Assembly (NCBI GenBank): GCA_012840125.1
Contig: DULZ01000001.1
Span: 1-38,357, forward strand
Reading direction: 5' to 3'
From: Clostridia bacterium
Lineage (GTDB): Bacteria; Bacillota; DULZ01
DNA length: 38,357 nt
The notes beneath the pieces were generated by a model, which saw nothing but the letters and a program-made list of their open reading frames with translations, was not told where the DNA came from and did no database searches. The stretch's first letter is position 1. Each line of letters starts with the position of its first letter. A program made the position numbers and the translations under genes. Below are positions 1 through 6,943 of the stretch, piece by piece.

Positions 1-627
1 TCCGAAGCCACCGGAGCCACGGTGGACTGGGACGGCGCCCAGGGCCGGGTGATTATCACCACTAAGGCGACCATGGATCAAGCCCAAATAGACAAGATTA
101 AACAGGAAAGCTACCAGCAAGGGTACGCAGCGGGGGAACTGAACGGTTACGTCAAGGGCCTGCAGGAAGGCCGTGCTCAGGTGGAGGACAAGGCTAAGAA
201 GGAAGAGGACTACGACAGAGGTTACGATGACGGCTATGACGCCGGGGAAGATGACGGCTATGACGCCGGGGTAGACGATGCGGAAGACGGGAAAAAGAGT
301 AATTGGAAGAATGCTATCTCCAGTGACAGCAGTATTTCCAAGACTTACAAGCTGAGCAATAAGAGCGATGATTACGCCGATGGTTTCCTGGATGGGTATA
401 AAGATGGCTTTAAAGAAGCTTATGAAGAGGGCTATGATTATACCATGGGATATTGGGATGGCTATGATGTAGGTTTTGACGACGCAGATTACTATAGCTC
501 ACTACCTAAAGACAAGGACATTATCGCTGATTACAAGAGCGAATTCAATTTAGGGAAAAAGAGCGATGCCTATGTAGACGGGTTTGTCGACGGGTTTAGA
601 GACGGTTATAGAAAAGCAACGAAATAA
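1..627 (+). CDS. 5'-truncated protein: copper-amine-oxidase-N-like end plus GX3 repeat tail
   Basis: The reading frame is open from base 1, so the true start lies upstream of the window. A GTG at 22 is an internal candidate only. The first residues (SEATGATVDWDGAQGRVIIT) look like the last strand of a copper amine oxidase N-terminal-like domain, a module common in exported clostridial proteins. After it come runs of glycine every fourth residue, such as GYAAGELNGYVKGLQEG and GYDDGYDAGEDDGYDAG, with a second block near the C-terminus (GFLDGYKDG, GYWDGYDVGFDD, GFVDGFRDGY). The tail is rich in Asp, Tyr and Gly and very acidic. The period resembles the deca-GX3 pattern of Yae1/Lto1, but I do not infer that function. 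It is probably a surface or secreted protein; the signal peptide would be outside the window. A hairpin terminator follows the stop. Confidence 0.7.
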   Translation, partial: SEATGATVDWDGAQGRVIITTKATMDQAQIDKIKQESYQQGYAAGELNGYVKGLQEGRAQVEDKAKKEEDYDRGYDDGYDAGEDDGYDAGVDDAEDGKKSNWKNAISSDSSISKTYKLSNKSDDYADGFLDGYKDGFKEAYEEGYDYTMGYWDGYDVGFDDADYYSSLPKDKDIIADYKSEFNLGKKSDAYVDGFVDGFRDGYRKATK

Positions 628-642
628 ATAAAAGCGGACAGG

Positions 643-672
643 AAAAAGAGTGGTGGACAGCCACTCTTTTTT
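643..672 (+). terminator. Rho-independent terminator after the GX3 protein
   Basis: An 11-bp stem (AAAAAGAGTGG pairing with CCACTCTTTTT) with a seven-base loop ends in a T run, 16 bases after the stop codon at 625-627. Confidence 0.85.
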
Positions 673-732
673 AACAGGTATTTTAGGTATGGAATATGAT
701 TATGAAAAAGGAAGTAAAGCAGGTGAACAGTC

Positions 733-1086
733 ATGTCCGTACCGGAACAAAACCTGCTCCCGCCCTGTGCCTCAGGCCGCTATTACCGGGTGAAGGCGGG
801 AGAGACTTTAACAACCATTGCCTCCAGGGTGGGCATTTCATTGGATGAGTTGGTCAGCCTCAATCCCCATGTGGATCCCCTTAACCTCCAGCCGGGACAG
901 TTTCTCTGCCTGCCGGGGGAGACCCCCTGCCCCTCCGGCCTGTACTGGGAAGTGGCCCCGGGGGACACCTTTTATAAAATCGCCAGGGAAATAGGGACCA
1001 CCGTGGAGAGGCTAATAGAACTCAACCCCTTTGTGGATCCCCATAACTTACAAGTGGGACAGCTTTTATGCCTGCCCGAGTCCTAG
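733..1086 (+). CDS. Double LysM-domain protein
   Basis: This 117-residue protein is almost entirely two LysM repeats, roughly residues 18-61 and 70-114. Each has the YxVxxGDTxxxIA opening and the NP-x-NLxxGQxLCLP close. LysM folds bind N-acetylglucosamine-containing polymers such as peptidoglycan, so a cell-wall or spore-envelope role is likely. No signal peptide or catalytic domain is visible; similar short LysM proteins occur in the spore coats and cortex of Firmicutes. Each repeat ends in the same LCLP motif and starts near a Pro-Cys pair, so disulfide pairing is possible (inference). The ATG is preceded by a modest AGGTGA site. It stands alone and converges on the minus-strand signalling operon, with only 13 bases between the two stops. 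Confidence 0.8.
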   Translation: MSVPEQNLLPPCASGRYYRVKAGETLTTIASRVGISLDELVSLNPHVDPLNLQPGQFLCLPGETPCPSGLYWEVAPGDTFYKIAREIGTTVERLIELNPFVDPHNLQVGQLLCLPES

Positions 1087-1099
1087 AAACGCCGGAAGT

Positions 1100-2143
1100 T
1101 TATAAGTTTAACAGGAGAAAGGAAATATCATCCTGGGGTTTGCAGCTGTTGATCTTAGCCAGCAGGGAGAGGTGAAACTCTTCCTGGTCTGATAGGAGGA
1201 GCATTTCTTTCAGCTCTTGCTCATTGAGAATGTCAAACAGCCCGTCGCTGTACAGCAGCAGGGAATCCCCGGGCTGGTAAAAAGCAATGCCTTTTTCAAA
1301 GGTGATGCCGGTGCTGATGCCCAGGGGCATCCCCTGGCTGGGGAGCTGCCGGACGCGGCCCCGGGATTTGAGCAAGCAGGGAGGATGCCCGGCACCGGCA
1401 AAGCTGATCTTTTCCTCCTCGATTTTGGTGCAGATGGCCGTGACATAGTAAGCCGTGTCTTCATTGGCCAGCAAGCTGCACAGTTTCCGATTCAAGCGGT
1501 CCAGCAAAAGGGCCGGGTCCTGGCACTTCTTATCAATCAATGCTTTGACTGCCGTGGCAATTAAAGCGGCGGAAGGGCCGTGCCCCGCCGCATCGGCCAG
1601 CAAAGCCCAGCGGCTGTCTGGTTGTTCCCAGGTTTCAATCAGGTCACCGCCCACCGGGCGGCAGGGCCGGTAGAACAGCTTATCCTGGGGCTGCAGGTGG
1701 TTTTCCGCGAAAAACAGGTTTTCCTGTACTCGCCTGGCAAAAACCAGTTCATTGTACAAGTTGGCATGCAGTTCCCGGATTTTCAGCATGTTGCGCACTT
1801 TGATCATTAGTTCAATGGTGTCCACCGGTTTGGACAAAAAATCATCAGCCCCGGCCCGCAGCCCTTGCAGCTTGCTCTGCCGGTCATTTAAGGCCGTAAT
1901 CAGGATCACGGGCAGGAAAGGTTCCTGCCATTTCTTTTTCACATAGGAACAAAAACTAAACCCGTCTTCGCCGGGCATCATCACATCCAACAGGATTAAA
2001 TCCGGTTTTTCTTTGTAAATCAGCACCCTGGCTTCGCCGGCACTGGCCGCTTCCAGCACGGTGTATTTCTCCTTCGTTAAAAAGCCGACCAGCAGTTCCC
2101 TACTGAGACGGTCATCATCCACTACTAGGATTTTCTTCCCCAT
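1100..2143 (-). CDS. Response regulator with PP2C-type (RsbU/SpoIIE-like) phosphatase domain
   Basis: This 347-residue protein joins an N-terminal receiver domain to a C-terminal PPM/PP2C serine phosphatase. The receiver has the acidic pocket VDDD (about 8-11), phospho-acceptor Asp53 in LLDVMMPGEDG and the conserved Lys in FLSKPVD. A short helical linker leads to the phosphatase, which shows PVGGDL, LLADAAGHGPSAAL, AGAGHPP and LLLYSDGLFD, the usual metal-binding aspartates and glycine motifs. By family knowledge, such proteins dephosphorylate a STAS-domain anti-sigma antagonist when the receiver is phosphorylated. The candidate substrate is the STAS protein two genes upstream in the same operon. 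Its start overlaps the end of the RsbW-like gene by 29 bases, which suggests translational coupling. No partner histidine kinase lies in the window, so the input is unknown. Confidence 0.88.
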   Translation of the reverse strand: MGKKILVVDDDRLSRELLVGFLTKEKYTVLEAASAGEARVLIYKEKPDLILLDVMMPGEDGFSFCSYVKKKWQEPFLPVILITALNDRQSKLQGLRAGADDFLSKPVDTIELMIKVRNMLKIRELHANLYNELVFARRVQENLFFAENHLQPQDKLFYRPCRPVGGDLIETWEQPDSRWALLADAAGHGPSAALIATAVKALIDKKCQDPALLLDRLNRKLCSLLANEDTAYYVTAICTKIEEEKISFAGAGHPPCLLKSRGRVRQLPSQGMPLGISTGITFEKGIAFYQPGDSLLLYSDGLFDILNEQELKEMLLLSDQEEFHLSLLAKINSCKPQDDISFLLLNL

Positions 2144-2525
2144 TCATAACGCCCTTTCTAATCCAGACTCTCCCACTCCCGAATTTGCATCGATCGGCTA
2201 GCTCATTGAGGATGGACAGGCCCCGTCCCGATTCCGAGCAGGGAACGGTTTCCACGTCAGCGAGAATAGTTTGGCGTCCTTCGTCCGCTACGAAAATAAG
2301 CACCATGCTCCGGCTTGGCTTCCACCGCATGCTGAGATAGACTCTTTTATCCGGCTCCCAATTATTGCCGTGGGCGGCGGCGTTGGCCAGCAATTCACAG
2401 AGTATGAGGTCAAAATCGAAGTTCATGGAGGTAGGAATCCCCCACTCTTGCAGTACGGCCAATGCCAGGCTTCTGGCTTTTTGTAGCTCCGCTTTGCTGC
2501 TCTTGACGGTACAGTACCACTTCAT
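2115..2525 (-). CDS. RsbW/SpoIIAB-like anti-sigma serine kinase (HATPase)
   Basis: A 136-residue GHKL-type ATPase of the anti-sigma-factor kinase group. The N box is ELLANAAAHGNN, the G1 region VADEGR and the G2 region SGRGLSIL. Family members bind a sigma factor or another target and phosphorylate a STAS partner on serine. The STAS gene directly upstream overlaps it by four bases and the receiver-phosphatase gene follows, so the three make a complete partner-switching set. There is no sigma-factor gene alongside, so the kinase may hold a sigma factor encoded elsewhere or act on a non-sigma target such as the adjacent chemoreceptor. The ATG at 2523-2525 gives the typical family length. The C-terminal tail after about residue 125 is variable. 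Confidence 0.85.
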   Translation of the reverse strand: MKWYCTVKSSKAELQKARSLALAVLQEWGIPTSMNFDFDLILCELLANAAAHGNNWEPDKRVYLSMRWKPSRSMVLIFVADEGRQTILADVETVPCSESGRGLSILNELADRCKFGSGRVWIRKGVMNGEENPSSG

Positions 2526-2842
2526 TGCCGGTGCATCTGGTCCAAAGACGGCAGGATGGGCACAATTTGATTGATCCGGGTAATTTCAAAGACCCGGGCG
2601 ATTTTTGGTTGCGGAGCCACTATAATTAAATCTTTGCCGTTCAGCTTTTTCAGCAAGGAAATGATTACCCCGACACCGGAACTGTCGATCATTTCCAATG
2701 CGGACACATCCAAGATCACTTGTTCTTCGTCACCGCGGATTTGCTCTTTAATCTTCTCCTTGGTTTCCGTGGAATTGAAGAAAGTCAGCTCCCCTGACAG
2801 GAAGACATATAACTTGTTTTGCCGCCGTTCCACCTGCAGCAT
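2522..2842 (-). CDS. STAS-domain anti-sigma factor antagonist (RsbV/SpoIIAA-like)
   Basis: A 106-residue single STAS domain. The hallmark is DVSALEMIDSSGVGVI (about 45-60), where one of the paired serines at 54-55 is the expected phosphorylation site. In the known scheme the dephosphorylated form binds the RsbW-like kinase and frees its target. It lies between the chemoreceptor, 17 bases upstream, and the kinase gene, which overlaps it by four bases, so all four genes are probably one transcript. The ATG at 2840-2842 fits family length. Confidence 0.88.
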   Translation of the reverse strand: MLQVERRQNKLYVFLSGELTFFNSTETKEKIKEQIRGDEEQVILDVSALEMIDSSGVGVIISLLKKLNGKDLIIVAPQPKIARVFEITRINQIVPILPSLDQMHRQ

Positions 2843-2859
2843 ATGGTCACCCGCCTCAT

Positions 2860-4533
2860 TTAAACTTTAAAAATAGCTACCGCTTTGGCTAAATCCTCCG
2901 TCAAGAGCTTCAGTTTCTGCGCCAGGGCCGCCACCTCGTCCTGGGCCGCCGTTTGCTCCTCTGCCGAGGCGGCCACTTCTTCGGAGCCGGCGGCATTTTC
3001 CACAATGCTGTCCGTCATGGCTTCCACCAGGGATGCCAGTGCGGTACCGTTGTTTTCCAGCACACCGCTCATCTCCAGTAATCGTTCCGCCGCCGCGCGG
3101 GAATTGACGGCACTGTCCACCAGGGCATTGAGGGACTCTCCCGCCCTTTGGATGATGGCCATTTGCTTGGCAATTTCCTCACTGTTCACTTCCATGGAAT
3201 TAACGGTCACCGTCGTTTCTGATTGAATGTCCTCAATTAAGCTGGTGATTTTTTCCGCGGCCGCCGCGGATTCCACCGCCAGCTTGCGCACTTCTTCCGC
3301 CACTACCGCAAATCCCCGGCCTGATTCCCCGGCCCGGGCAGCTTCAATGGCGGCATTCAAAGCCAAGAGGTTGGTCTGGGAGGCGATGCCGTCAATGATT
3401 TCCACGATGGCGGCGATTTCCCCGGAACGCATACCCAATTTTTGGATGGCATCCGTGGCGAAATCCACCGTCTCCGTCACCGACGTTAACTGGGCGATGG
3501 CCGCATTGACCGCTTTGTTTCCTTGCTGGGCCATGTGCTCCGCTTGCTTGGCCTGGTCCAAGTTGTTCAGCGCCGTCTCCTTGAGCCCCAAGGCAATGGC
3601 TTTGACGCTGTCGGACTGTTCTTTCAGCTTATCGGCCTGCTTGGCCAACCGGTCCCCGCTTTCAGCGATGTTTTGAATGGTCATGGAAATCTGCTCCGCC
3701 GCCCGTTTCGTCTCATCCGCGTTGCCGGCCAAAAGCTCGCCGGCTTCGTTGGTATCTTTGGTGGTATGGGCGATATTGGCGATGAGCTGTTTCAGGTTGT
3801 GCAGCATGGTGGTGAAGGCATCCACCAGTTCTTTTACTTCCCCTTTGACCCGCAGGGCCGGTATCTGGACGGTCAGGTCTCCCTGGGCCGCCTGCTGGCT
3901 GATACCGGCCAGCAGTTTAATCGGGTTGGAGATGGCATTGGCCGTGACATGGGCCAGGAGATTGGCGATGGCCAGCGTGACCAGCAGCGCGGCCAGGATC
4001 AACATTTTTACCTGCAGGGCTTTTTCTTGCCCGGACAGCATGCTCTGTTCCGTTTCCTGCCCCACCAGTTCTCGCAGCTGCTCTAAGAGGCCTTTGAGTT
4101 CATTGAGGGCCGGGGATACCTGATGGAGGAAGATGTCCTGGGCCCCGGTGAAGTCCCCGGCTTCTGCCAGCTCCCAGACTTGATGGGCGTACCGGTGGAT
4201 GCGCTGGTGCGGGTCATTAATGGCCGTGTAGATCTCTTCCATGTGGGCCGGCGGGGAAAAGCCGTCGTACCACTTGCCGAAATCACAATCATGGGGCCCC
4301 CCCGGCTCCCGCGGCAAGATGTTGGTCAGGAACATGAAATAAAAATCCGTCATGAACTTATCGTGGGCGATTTCCGCCTCCAGCAGCTCTTTATGCAGCA
4401 AGGCCTGGGCGTTGACGTCCGCCGCTACACTGTTCATGAAATCGGTGCCCCAGTAGGCGATAATTCCCAAGATTAACATAAACGTAAATACTGTGCCAAA
4501 TCCGACTAATAAGCGCTTGCGAATCCAGGTCAT
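2860..4533 (-). CDS. Methyl-accepting chemotaxis protein with CZB-like zinc-binding sensor
   Basis: A 557-residue chemoreceptor with transmembrane segments near 8-28 and 177-195 around an external domain of about 145 residues. That domain shows a chemoreceptor-zinc-binding pattern: His57, then Cys83 in [11 protein letters not shown], then His109 and His113 in HQRIH. This matches the H / CxxGKW / HxxxH ligand set of CZB domains. A HAMP domain follows TM2, then a long signalling coiled coil whose hairpin tip includes [23 protein letters not shown] receptors are known to sense zinc or hypochlorous acid; here the domain would face outward (inference from topology). It is first in the operon with the STAS, RsbW-like and receiver-phosphatase genes. 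GGAAAGGGTGAG precedes the ATG. Confidence 0.88.
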   Translation of the reverse strand: MTWIRKRLLVGFGTVFTFMLILGIIAYWGTDFMNSVAADVNAQALLHKELLEAEIAHDKFMTDFYFMFLTNILPREPGGPHDCDFGKWYDGFSPPAHMEEIYTAINDPHQRIHRYAHQVWELAEAGDFTGAQDIFLHQVSPALNELKGLLEQLRELVGQETEQSMLSGQEKALQVKMLILAALLVTLAIANLLAHVTANAISNPIKLLAGISQQAAQGDLTVQIPALRVKGEVKELVDAFTTMLHNLKQLIANIAHTTKDTNEAGELLAGNADETKRAAEQISMTIQNIAESGDRLAKQADKLKEQSDSVKAIALGLKETALNNLDQAKQAEHMAQQGNKAVNAAIAQLTSVTETVDFATDAIQKLGMRSGEIAAIVEIIDGIASQTNLLALNAAIEAARAGESGRGFAVVAEEVRKLAVESAAAAEKITSLIEDIQSETTVTVNSMEVNSEEIAKQMAIIQRAGESLNALVDSAVNSRAAAERLLEMSGVLENNGTALASLVEAMTDSIVENAAGSEEVAASAEEQTAAQDEVAALAQKLKLLTEDLAKAVAIFKV

Positions 4534-4644
4534 GTCTGCTCACCCTTTCCATAGCATCGCCAATAGTTGGATTTCTTTGTACGATTTAACCCTATATATT
4601 TCGTTTCTTGGTTCCTTTTTCCTCCCCCCGGAGGGAAAAACAAA

Positions 4645-4674
4645 ATAACCCCCGGGGGTATCCCCTGGGGTTAT
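4645..4674 (-). terminator. Terminator of the uracil-DNA glycosylase gene
   Basis: A 13-base arm (ATAACCCCCGGGG, 4645-4657) pairs with CCCCTGGGGTTAT (4662-4674). Read on the minus strand it is followed by TTTTGTTTTT, so it ends the glycosylase transcript and insulates it from the chemoreceptor operon. The remaining bases from 4534 to 4702 hold no gene that I can see. Confidence 0.8.
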
Positions 4675-4702
4675 GACAGTCAACGATCAAGGCATATGAT
4701 GG

Positions 4703-5344
4703 TCAGCGTTCCGGGCCGGGTAGCCCTTCTCCGGATTGGGCTCGTGAGGATACGGTAACCATGAATTCTTTCAGCCGCGCCAGGTCAGATAAATACACGG
4801 ATTTGAGCCGGCGGTTGTAGATCACCGCTGCCGGGTGGAAAAGAGGGAAGACCCAAGCCCGGTGCCCCTCGTCAAAGAATGGAGTGCCGTGGAAATCCTT
4901 CATGGAACAGTTTTTCCCCAGGAGGCGGCTCAGGGGCACCGTGCCTAAAGTGACGATGATCTCCGGGGAGACCAGTTTGAGCTCCTGTTCCAGCCAGGGA
5001 CTGCAGGCTTGGATTTCCGAGGCTTTGGGCCGGCGATTGGCATAAGCCCCGTATCTTCCCCTGGCGGAAGGTTTGGTGGGCCGGCATTTCACGGTATTGG
5101 TCAGGTAAATCTGTTCCCGGGTCAAGTTGAGGAAGGCCAGGAATTCCTGTAAGTATTCACCTGCTTCTCCGGTAAAAGCTTGTCCCGAAACCATGTCTTC
5201 ATGTCCCCCGGGGGCCTCCCCCAAAAGGAGCAGTTTCGCCTTGGGATCCCCTTCCCCAATAACTACCCGGGTCCTGGTCTGCCATAATGAGCAGTTTTGA
5301 CACCGGGCTAGCTGCTGTTGCAGTTCTTTTAACGACAAATCCAC
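4703..5344 (-). CDS. Family 4-like uracil-DNA glycosylase, [4Fe-4S]
   Basis: A uracil-DNA glycosylase of the iron-sulfur families, about 213 residues. Motif 1 is GEAPGGHED followed by TGEAGEYLQ, and the C-terminal motif is LFHPAAVIYNRRL with the conserved HPA. Four cysteines fit the cluster ligands: the CQNC pair near the N-terminus, one in TVKCRPT and one in QACSPWL. The enzyme removes uracil from DNA as the first step of base excision repair. An ATG at 5353 would have GGAAGG directly abutting it, whereas GTG at 5344 sits nine bases from that site, so I prefer 5344; the ATG is the alternative. The gene stands alone, with its own terminator and a long gene-free leader. In family 4 enzymes the residue after GEAPG is usually Ala or Ser; here it is Gly. 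Confidence 0.85.
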   Translation of the reverse strand: MDLSLKELQQQLARCQNCSLWQTRTRVVIGEGDPKAKLLLLGEAPGGHEDMVSGQAFTGEAGEYLQEFLAFLNLTREQIYLTNTVKCRPTKPSARGRYGAYANRRPKASEIQACSPWLEQELKLVSPEIIVTLGTVPLSRLLGKNCSMKDFHGTPFFDEGHRAWVFPLFHPAAVIYNRRLKSVYLSDLARLKEFMVTVSSRAQSGEGLPGPER

Positions 5345-5702
5345 AAGCTTCATCCTTCCGGGTGTTTTTTAGATCTATTCCACCGGCCGGGGAGAAAAAC
5401 CTGCCGCGGAACCACAGATTACGCGGGCCTGCCGTCTCAGTTGAGTTCTTGACCTCCCGGAGTGCAGGCTCCTGGTGCACTGCAAGGAACGGCTTAAATG
5501 CAGGGAGCCCTTAACGGTGGTCAGGCACCAGTCGCCGGGCTGGGTTTCCGTCGCCCCGGCCATAGGCCGAAAGGGCTATTAAGACCTAAAAGGATGATGA
5601 CGGCCATAGGACGGCGACCGCTGTTGAGCTCATTCCCCAATCGGGCTCTTGGCCGCAGGCCATTAACAGCCAATGCTGAAGGGCAGTGGGTCAAAAAGCT
5701 GA
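5345..5702. other. Gene-free stretch with nested inverted repeats, function unknown
   Basis: No credible coding frame is seen. The stretch is GC-rich and contains nested complementary segments: CTGGTGC (5473-5479) with GCACCAG (5525-5531), CTGCA (5480-5484) with TGCAG (5498-5502) inside it, and GTCGCC (5550-5555) with GGCGAC (5613-5618). It could be a leader of the glycosylase gene or an independent structured RNA. I do not recognise it as 6S, SRP, RNase P or a known riboswitch. Confidence 0.3.
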
Positions 5703-5721
5703 AGGCCGGGTTGCCCGGCCT
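5703..5721 (-). terminator. Terminator-like hairpin after the last YjcZ-like gene
   Basis: AGGCCGGG (5703-5710) pairs with CCCGGCCT (5714-5721) around a three-base loop. On the minus strand a five-T run follows within a few bases. It lies just downstream of the stop at 5733. Confidence 0.6.
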
Positions 5722-5732
5722 ATGTCCATGGA

Positions 5733-5819
5733 TTAATAGTCAATGGAGAACACCAGCAGCACGAGGATTAAGAAGATGGCGAAAGCCAGCTGGTTATTGA
5801 AGAAGCTGCCTCCCATCAT
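5733..5819 (-). CDS. YjcZ-like sporulation micropeptide (copy 1)
   Basis: A 28-residue peptide starting MMGGSFFNNQLAFAIF and ending in a hydrophobic run closed by FSIDY. An ideal AAAGGAGG lies six bases before the ATG. It belongs to the group of tiny Gly/Asn-headed, single-helix peptides annotated as YjcZ-family sporulation proteins (family assignment by resemblance). The core LAFxIFLILVLLxFSID is shared with three neighbours. A sigma-K-like promoter lies just upstream (5857-5882). Confidence 0.7.
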   Translation of the reverse strand: MMGGSFFNNQLAFAIFLILVLLVFSIDY

Positions 5820-5856
5820 GAAGCCTCCTTTCCGGTAGGGATTTGCTGGGAATCCC

Positions 5857-5882
5857 TAAACTATGTTGCCAGGTTTACTAGT
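5857..5882 (-). promoter_or_regulatory. Candidate sigma-K promoter for YjcZ-like copy 1
   Basis: On the minus strand, AC is followed after 15 bases by CATAGTTTA, which matches the sigma-K -10 consensus CATANNNTA. The usual spacing is 16-17 bases, so it is one base short. It overlaps the end of the copy 2 gene. Confidence 0.4.
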
Positions 5883-5985
5883 CAATGGCGAAAATTAACA
5901 AGATCAAAATGAGAAACACCATAAAAGCCAAGTTGCTGCCCCAGTAGCCGCCCTTGCCCCCTCCTCCGGTTGCACTGTTGCTCAT
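5878..5985 (-). CDS. YjcZ-like sporulation micropeptide (copy 2)
   Basis: A 35-residue peptide with a Gly-rich head (TGGGGKGGYWGS) and the hydrophobic helix NLAFMVFLILILLIFAID at its C-terminus. AAAGGAGG sits ten bases upstream of the ATG. It has the longest Gly-rich head after copy 4. A perfect sigma-K-type promoter match lies 31 bases upstream of the start, suggesting mother-cell expression late in sporulation (inference). Confidence 0.7.
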   Translation of the reverse strand: MSNSATGGGGKGGYWGSNLAFMVFLILILLIFAID

Positions 5986-6015
5986 GCAAAAATCCTCCTT
6001 TCTTTCCTTCTCCTA

Positions 6016-6042
6016 TATACTATGGGAGGATTTTTGGATGGT
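6016..6042 (-). promoter_or_regulatory. Candidate sigma-K promoter for YjcZ-like copy 2
   Basis: On the minus strand, AC, 16 bases and CATAGTATA: an exact match to the sigma-K pattern AC-N16/17-CATANNNTA. The predicted start site would leave a short leader carrying the AAAGGAGG site of copy 2. Confidence 0.55.
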
Positions 6043-6074
6043 GACAGCCGCAGGCTGTGTTATTCATTGGTAAT

Positions 6075-6098
6075 AAAGACCGGGAGGCCCCGGTCTTT
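6075..6098 (-). terminator. Hairpin separating YjcZ-like copies 3 and 2
   Basis: AAAGACCGGG (6075-6084) pairs perfectly with CCCGGTCTTT (6089-6098) around a four-base loop. It lies just after the copy 3 stop codon on the minus strand. The T tail beyond the stem is weak on that strand. Confidence 0.55.
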
Positions 6099-6104
6099 TA
6101 GATA

Positions 6105-6191
6105 TTAATAATTGTCAATGGAGAAGATGAGCAGCACCAGGATCAAGAAAATGGCAAAAGCGAGGGTGTCGCCAAAGAAGCCCTTGCTCAT
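6105..6191 (-). CDS. YjcZ-like sporulation micropeptide (copy 3)
   Basis: A 28-residue peptide, MSKGFFGDTLAFAIF and onward, ending FSIDNY. AAGGAGG lies eight bases before the ATG. Its start is only 21 bases from the end of copy 4, so the two are probably co-transcribed. The hydrophobic core differs from copy 1 by only a few residues, indicating recent tandem duplication. Confidence 0.7.
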   Translation of the reverse strand: MSKGFFGDTLAFAIFLILVLLIFSIDNY

Positions 6192-6212
6192 AAATTTACC
6201 TCCTTCCCTTGC

Positions 6213-6323
6213 TTAATACTTCTTCTTATCGATGGAGAAGATTAAAAGAACTAGAATGAGGAAAATCGCGAAAGCTAAGTTGTCGCGATAGCCGCCGTAA
6301 CCGCCGCCGACTCCGGTACCCAT
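6213..6323 (-). CDS. YjcZ-like sporulation micropeptide (copy 4)
   Basis: A 36-residue peptide with the Gly/Tyr-rich head MGTGVGGGYGGYRDN, the shared helix LAFAIFLILVLLIFSID and a basic tail KKKY. AAAGGAGG is seven bases from the ATG. The Gly/Tyr head is the form most like classical YjcZ proteins, which supports the family assignment for the whole cluster. It heads the group, with a near-consensus sigma-K promoter at 6395-6422. Confidence 0.72.
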   Translation of the reverse strand: MGTGVGGGYGGYRDNLAFAIFLILVLLIFSIDKKKY

Positions 6324-6394
6324 AGCAAGCCTCCTTTCAATTAATCAACTCGTCGTTTGCTGGTTAAGAGCATGAATGGTGTATGCTTTGATAC

Positions 6395-6422
6395 CATACT
6401 ATGGGAAGCGGGCGCAAAGGGT
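6395..6422 (-). promoter_or_regulatory. Near-consensus sigma-K promoter for YjcZ-like copies 4 and 3
   Basis: On the minus strand, AC, 17 bases and CATAGTATG, with one mismatch in the last base of CATANNNTA. The leader to the copy 4 start would be about 65 bases. The same bases read on the plus strand contain CATACTA, a sigma-G-like -10, so the assignment is not unique. Confidence 0.4.
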
Positions 6423-6532
6423 TACAGGATCGCCAGGAAGAAAATTCTTTGTCCCACCGGTCAGCGCGGCAGGATAAGTTCGGGTGGATGGAGACACAAT
6501 ACAATTAGAGTCAGCAAAAGGGGGTAGAGATT

Positions 6533-6787
6533 TTGGAAATTACATCTTGGGAGCAATGGCTGGATACGTTGGGTACGGCCTTGAGCAAAGCCCAGTCTAT
6601 GAAAATGCCGAAAAAGCTCTTAACGAAATCAGCCGCTGAGCTGGGCGATTTTCTCTTTGATACCATTGATCCGGATGTGCCGGAAAACCGCTTGTTGAAG
6701 AAGATGTGGGAAGTGGCGGACCGCAAGGAAAAGGAAGCCCTGGCCAATGTCATGATCAAGCTGGTGGAGAAAAGAACGACCCATTAA
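6533..6787 (+). CDS. DUF3243 family protein
   Basis: An 84-residue soluble protein beginning at a TTG preceded by AAAAGGGGG. It matches the DUF3243 family (Bacillus YmfJ type): an opening SWEQWLDTLG, a middle LGDFLFDTIDPDVPENRLLKKMW and the ending ADRKEKEALANVMIKLVEK. The function of the family is unknown; members are small helical proteins frequent in endospore formers. It is transcribed divergently from the YjcZ-like cluster. Confidence 0.8.
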   Translation: MEITSWEQWLDTLGTALSKAQSMKMPKKLLTKSAAELGDFLFDTIDPDVPENRLLKKMWEVADRKEKEALANVMIKLVEKRTTH

Positions 6788-6943
6788 CGGCCGGTGACGG
6801 AAGGGGAGGCCGGGTAGGCCTTCCCTGTGACACCGGTTGTATTTTAGCCGGACCAGCCTTGAAAAAAGCCGGCAGCAGGCAATTTTAGGCTCGGGGGGGC
6901 ATATGATAAAGGCATAGCTGAAGAGAGGAGTTGTTGACAGGCA

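Noticed and set aside
3523-4086. 187-codon plus-strand frame inside the chemoreceptor gene
   Set aside because: It is antisense to the conserved signalling domain; the composition follows from the complementary codons.
4534-4620. Sigma-D (motility) promoter for the chemoreceptor operon
   Set aside because: A TAAA box is present, but the sequence 15 bases on does not resemble GCCGATAA.
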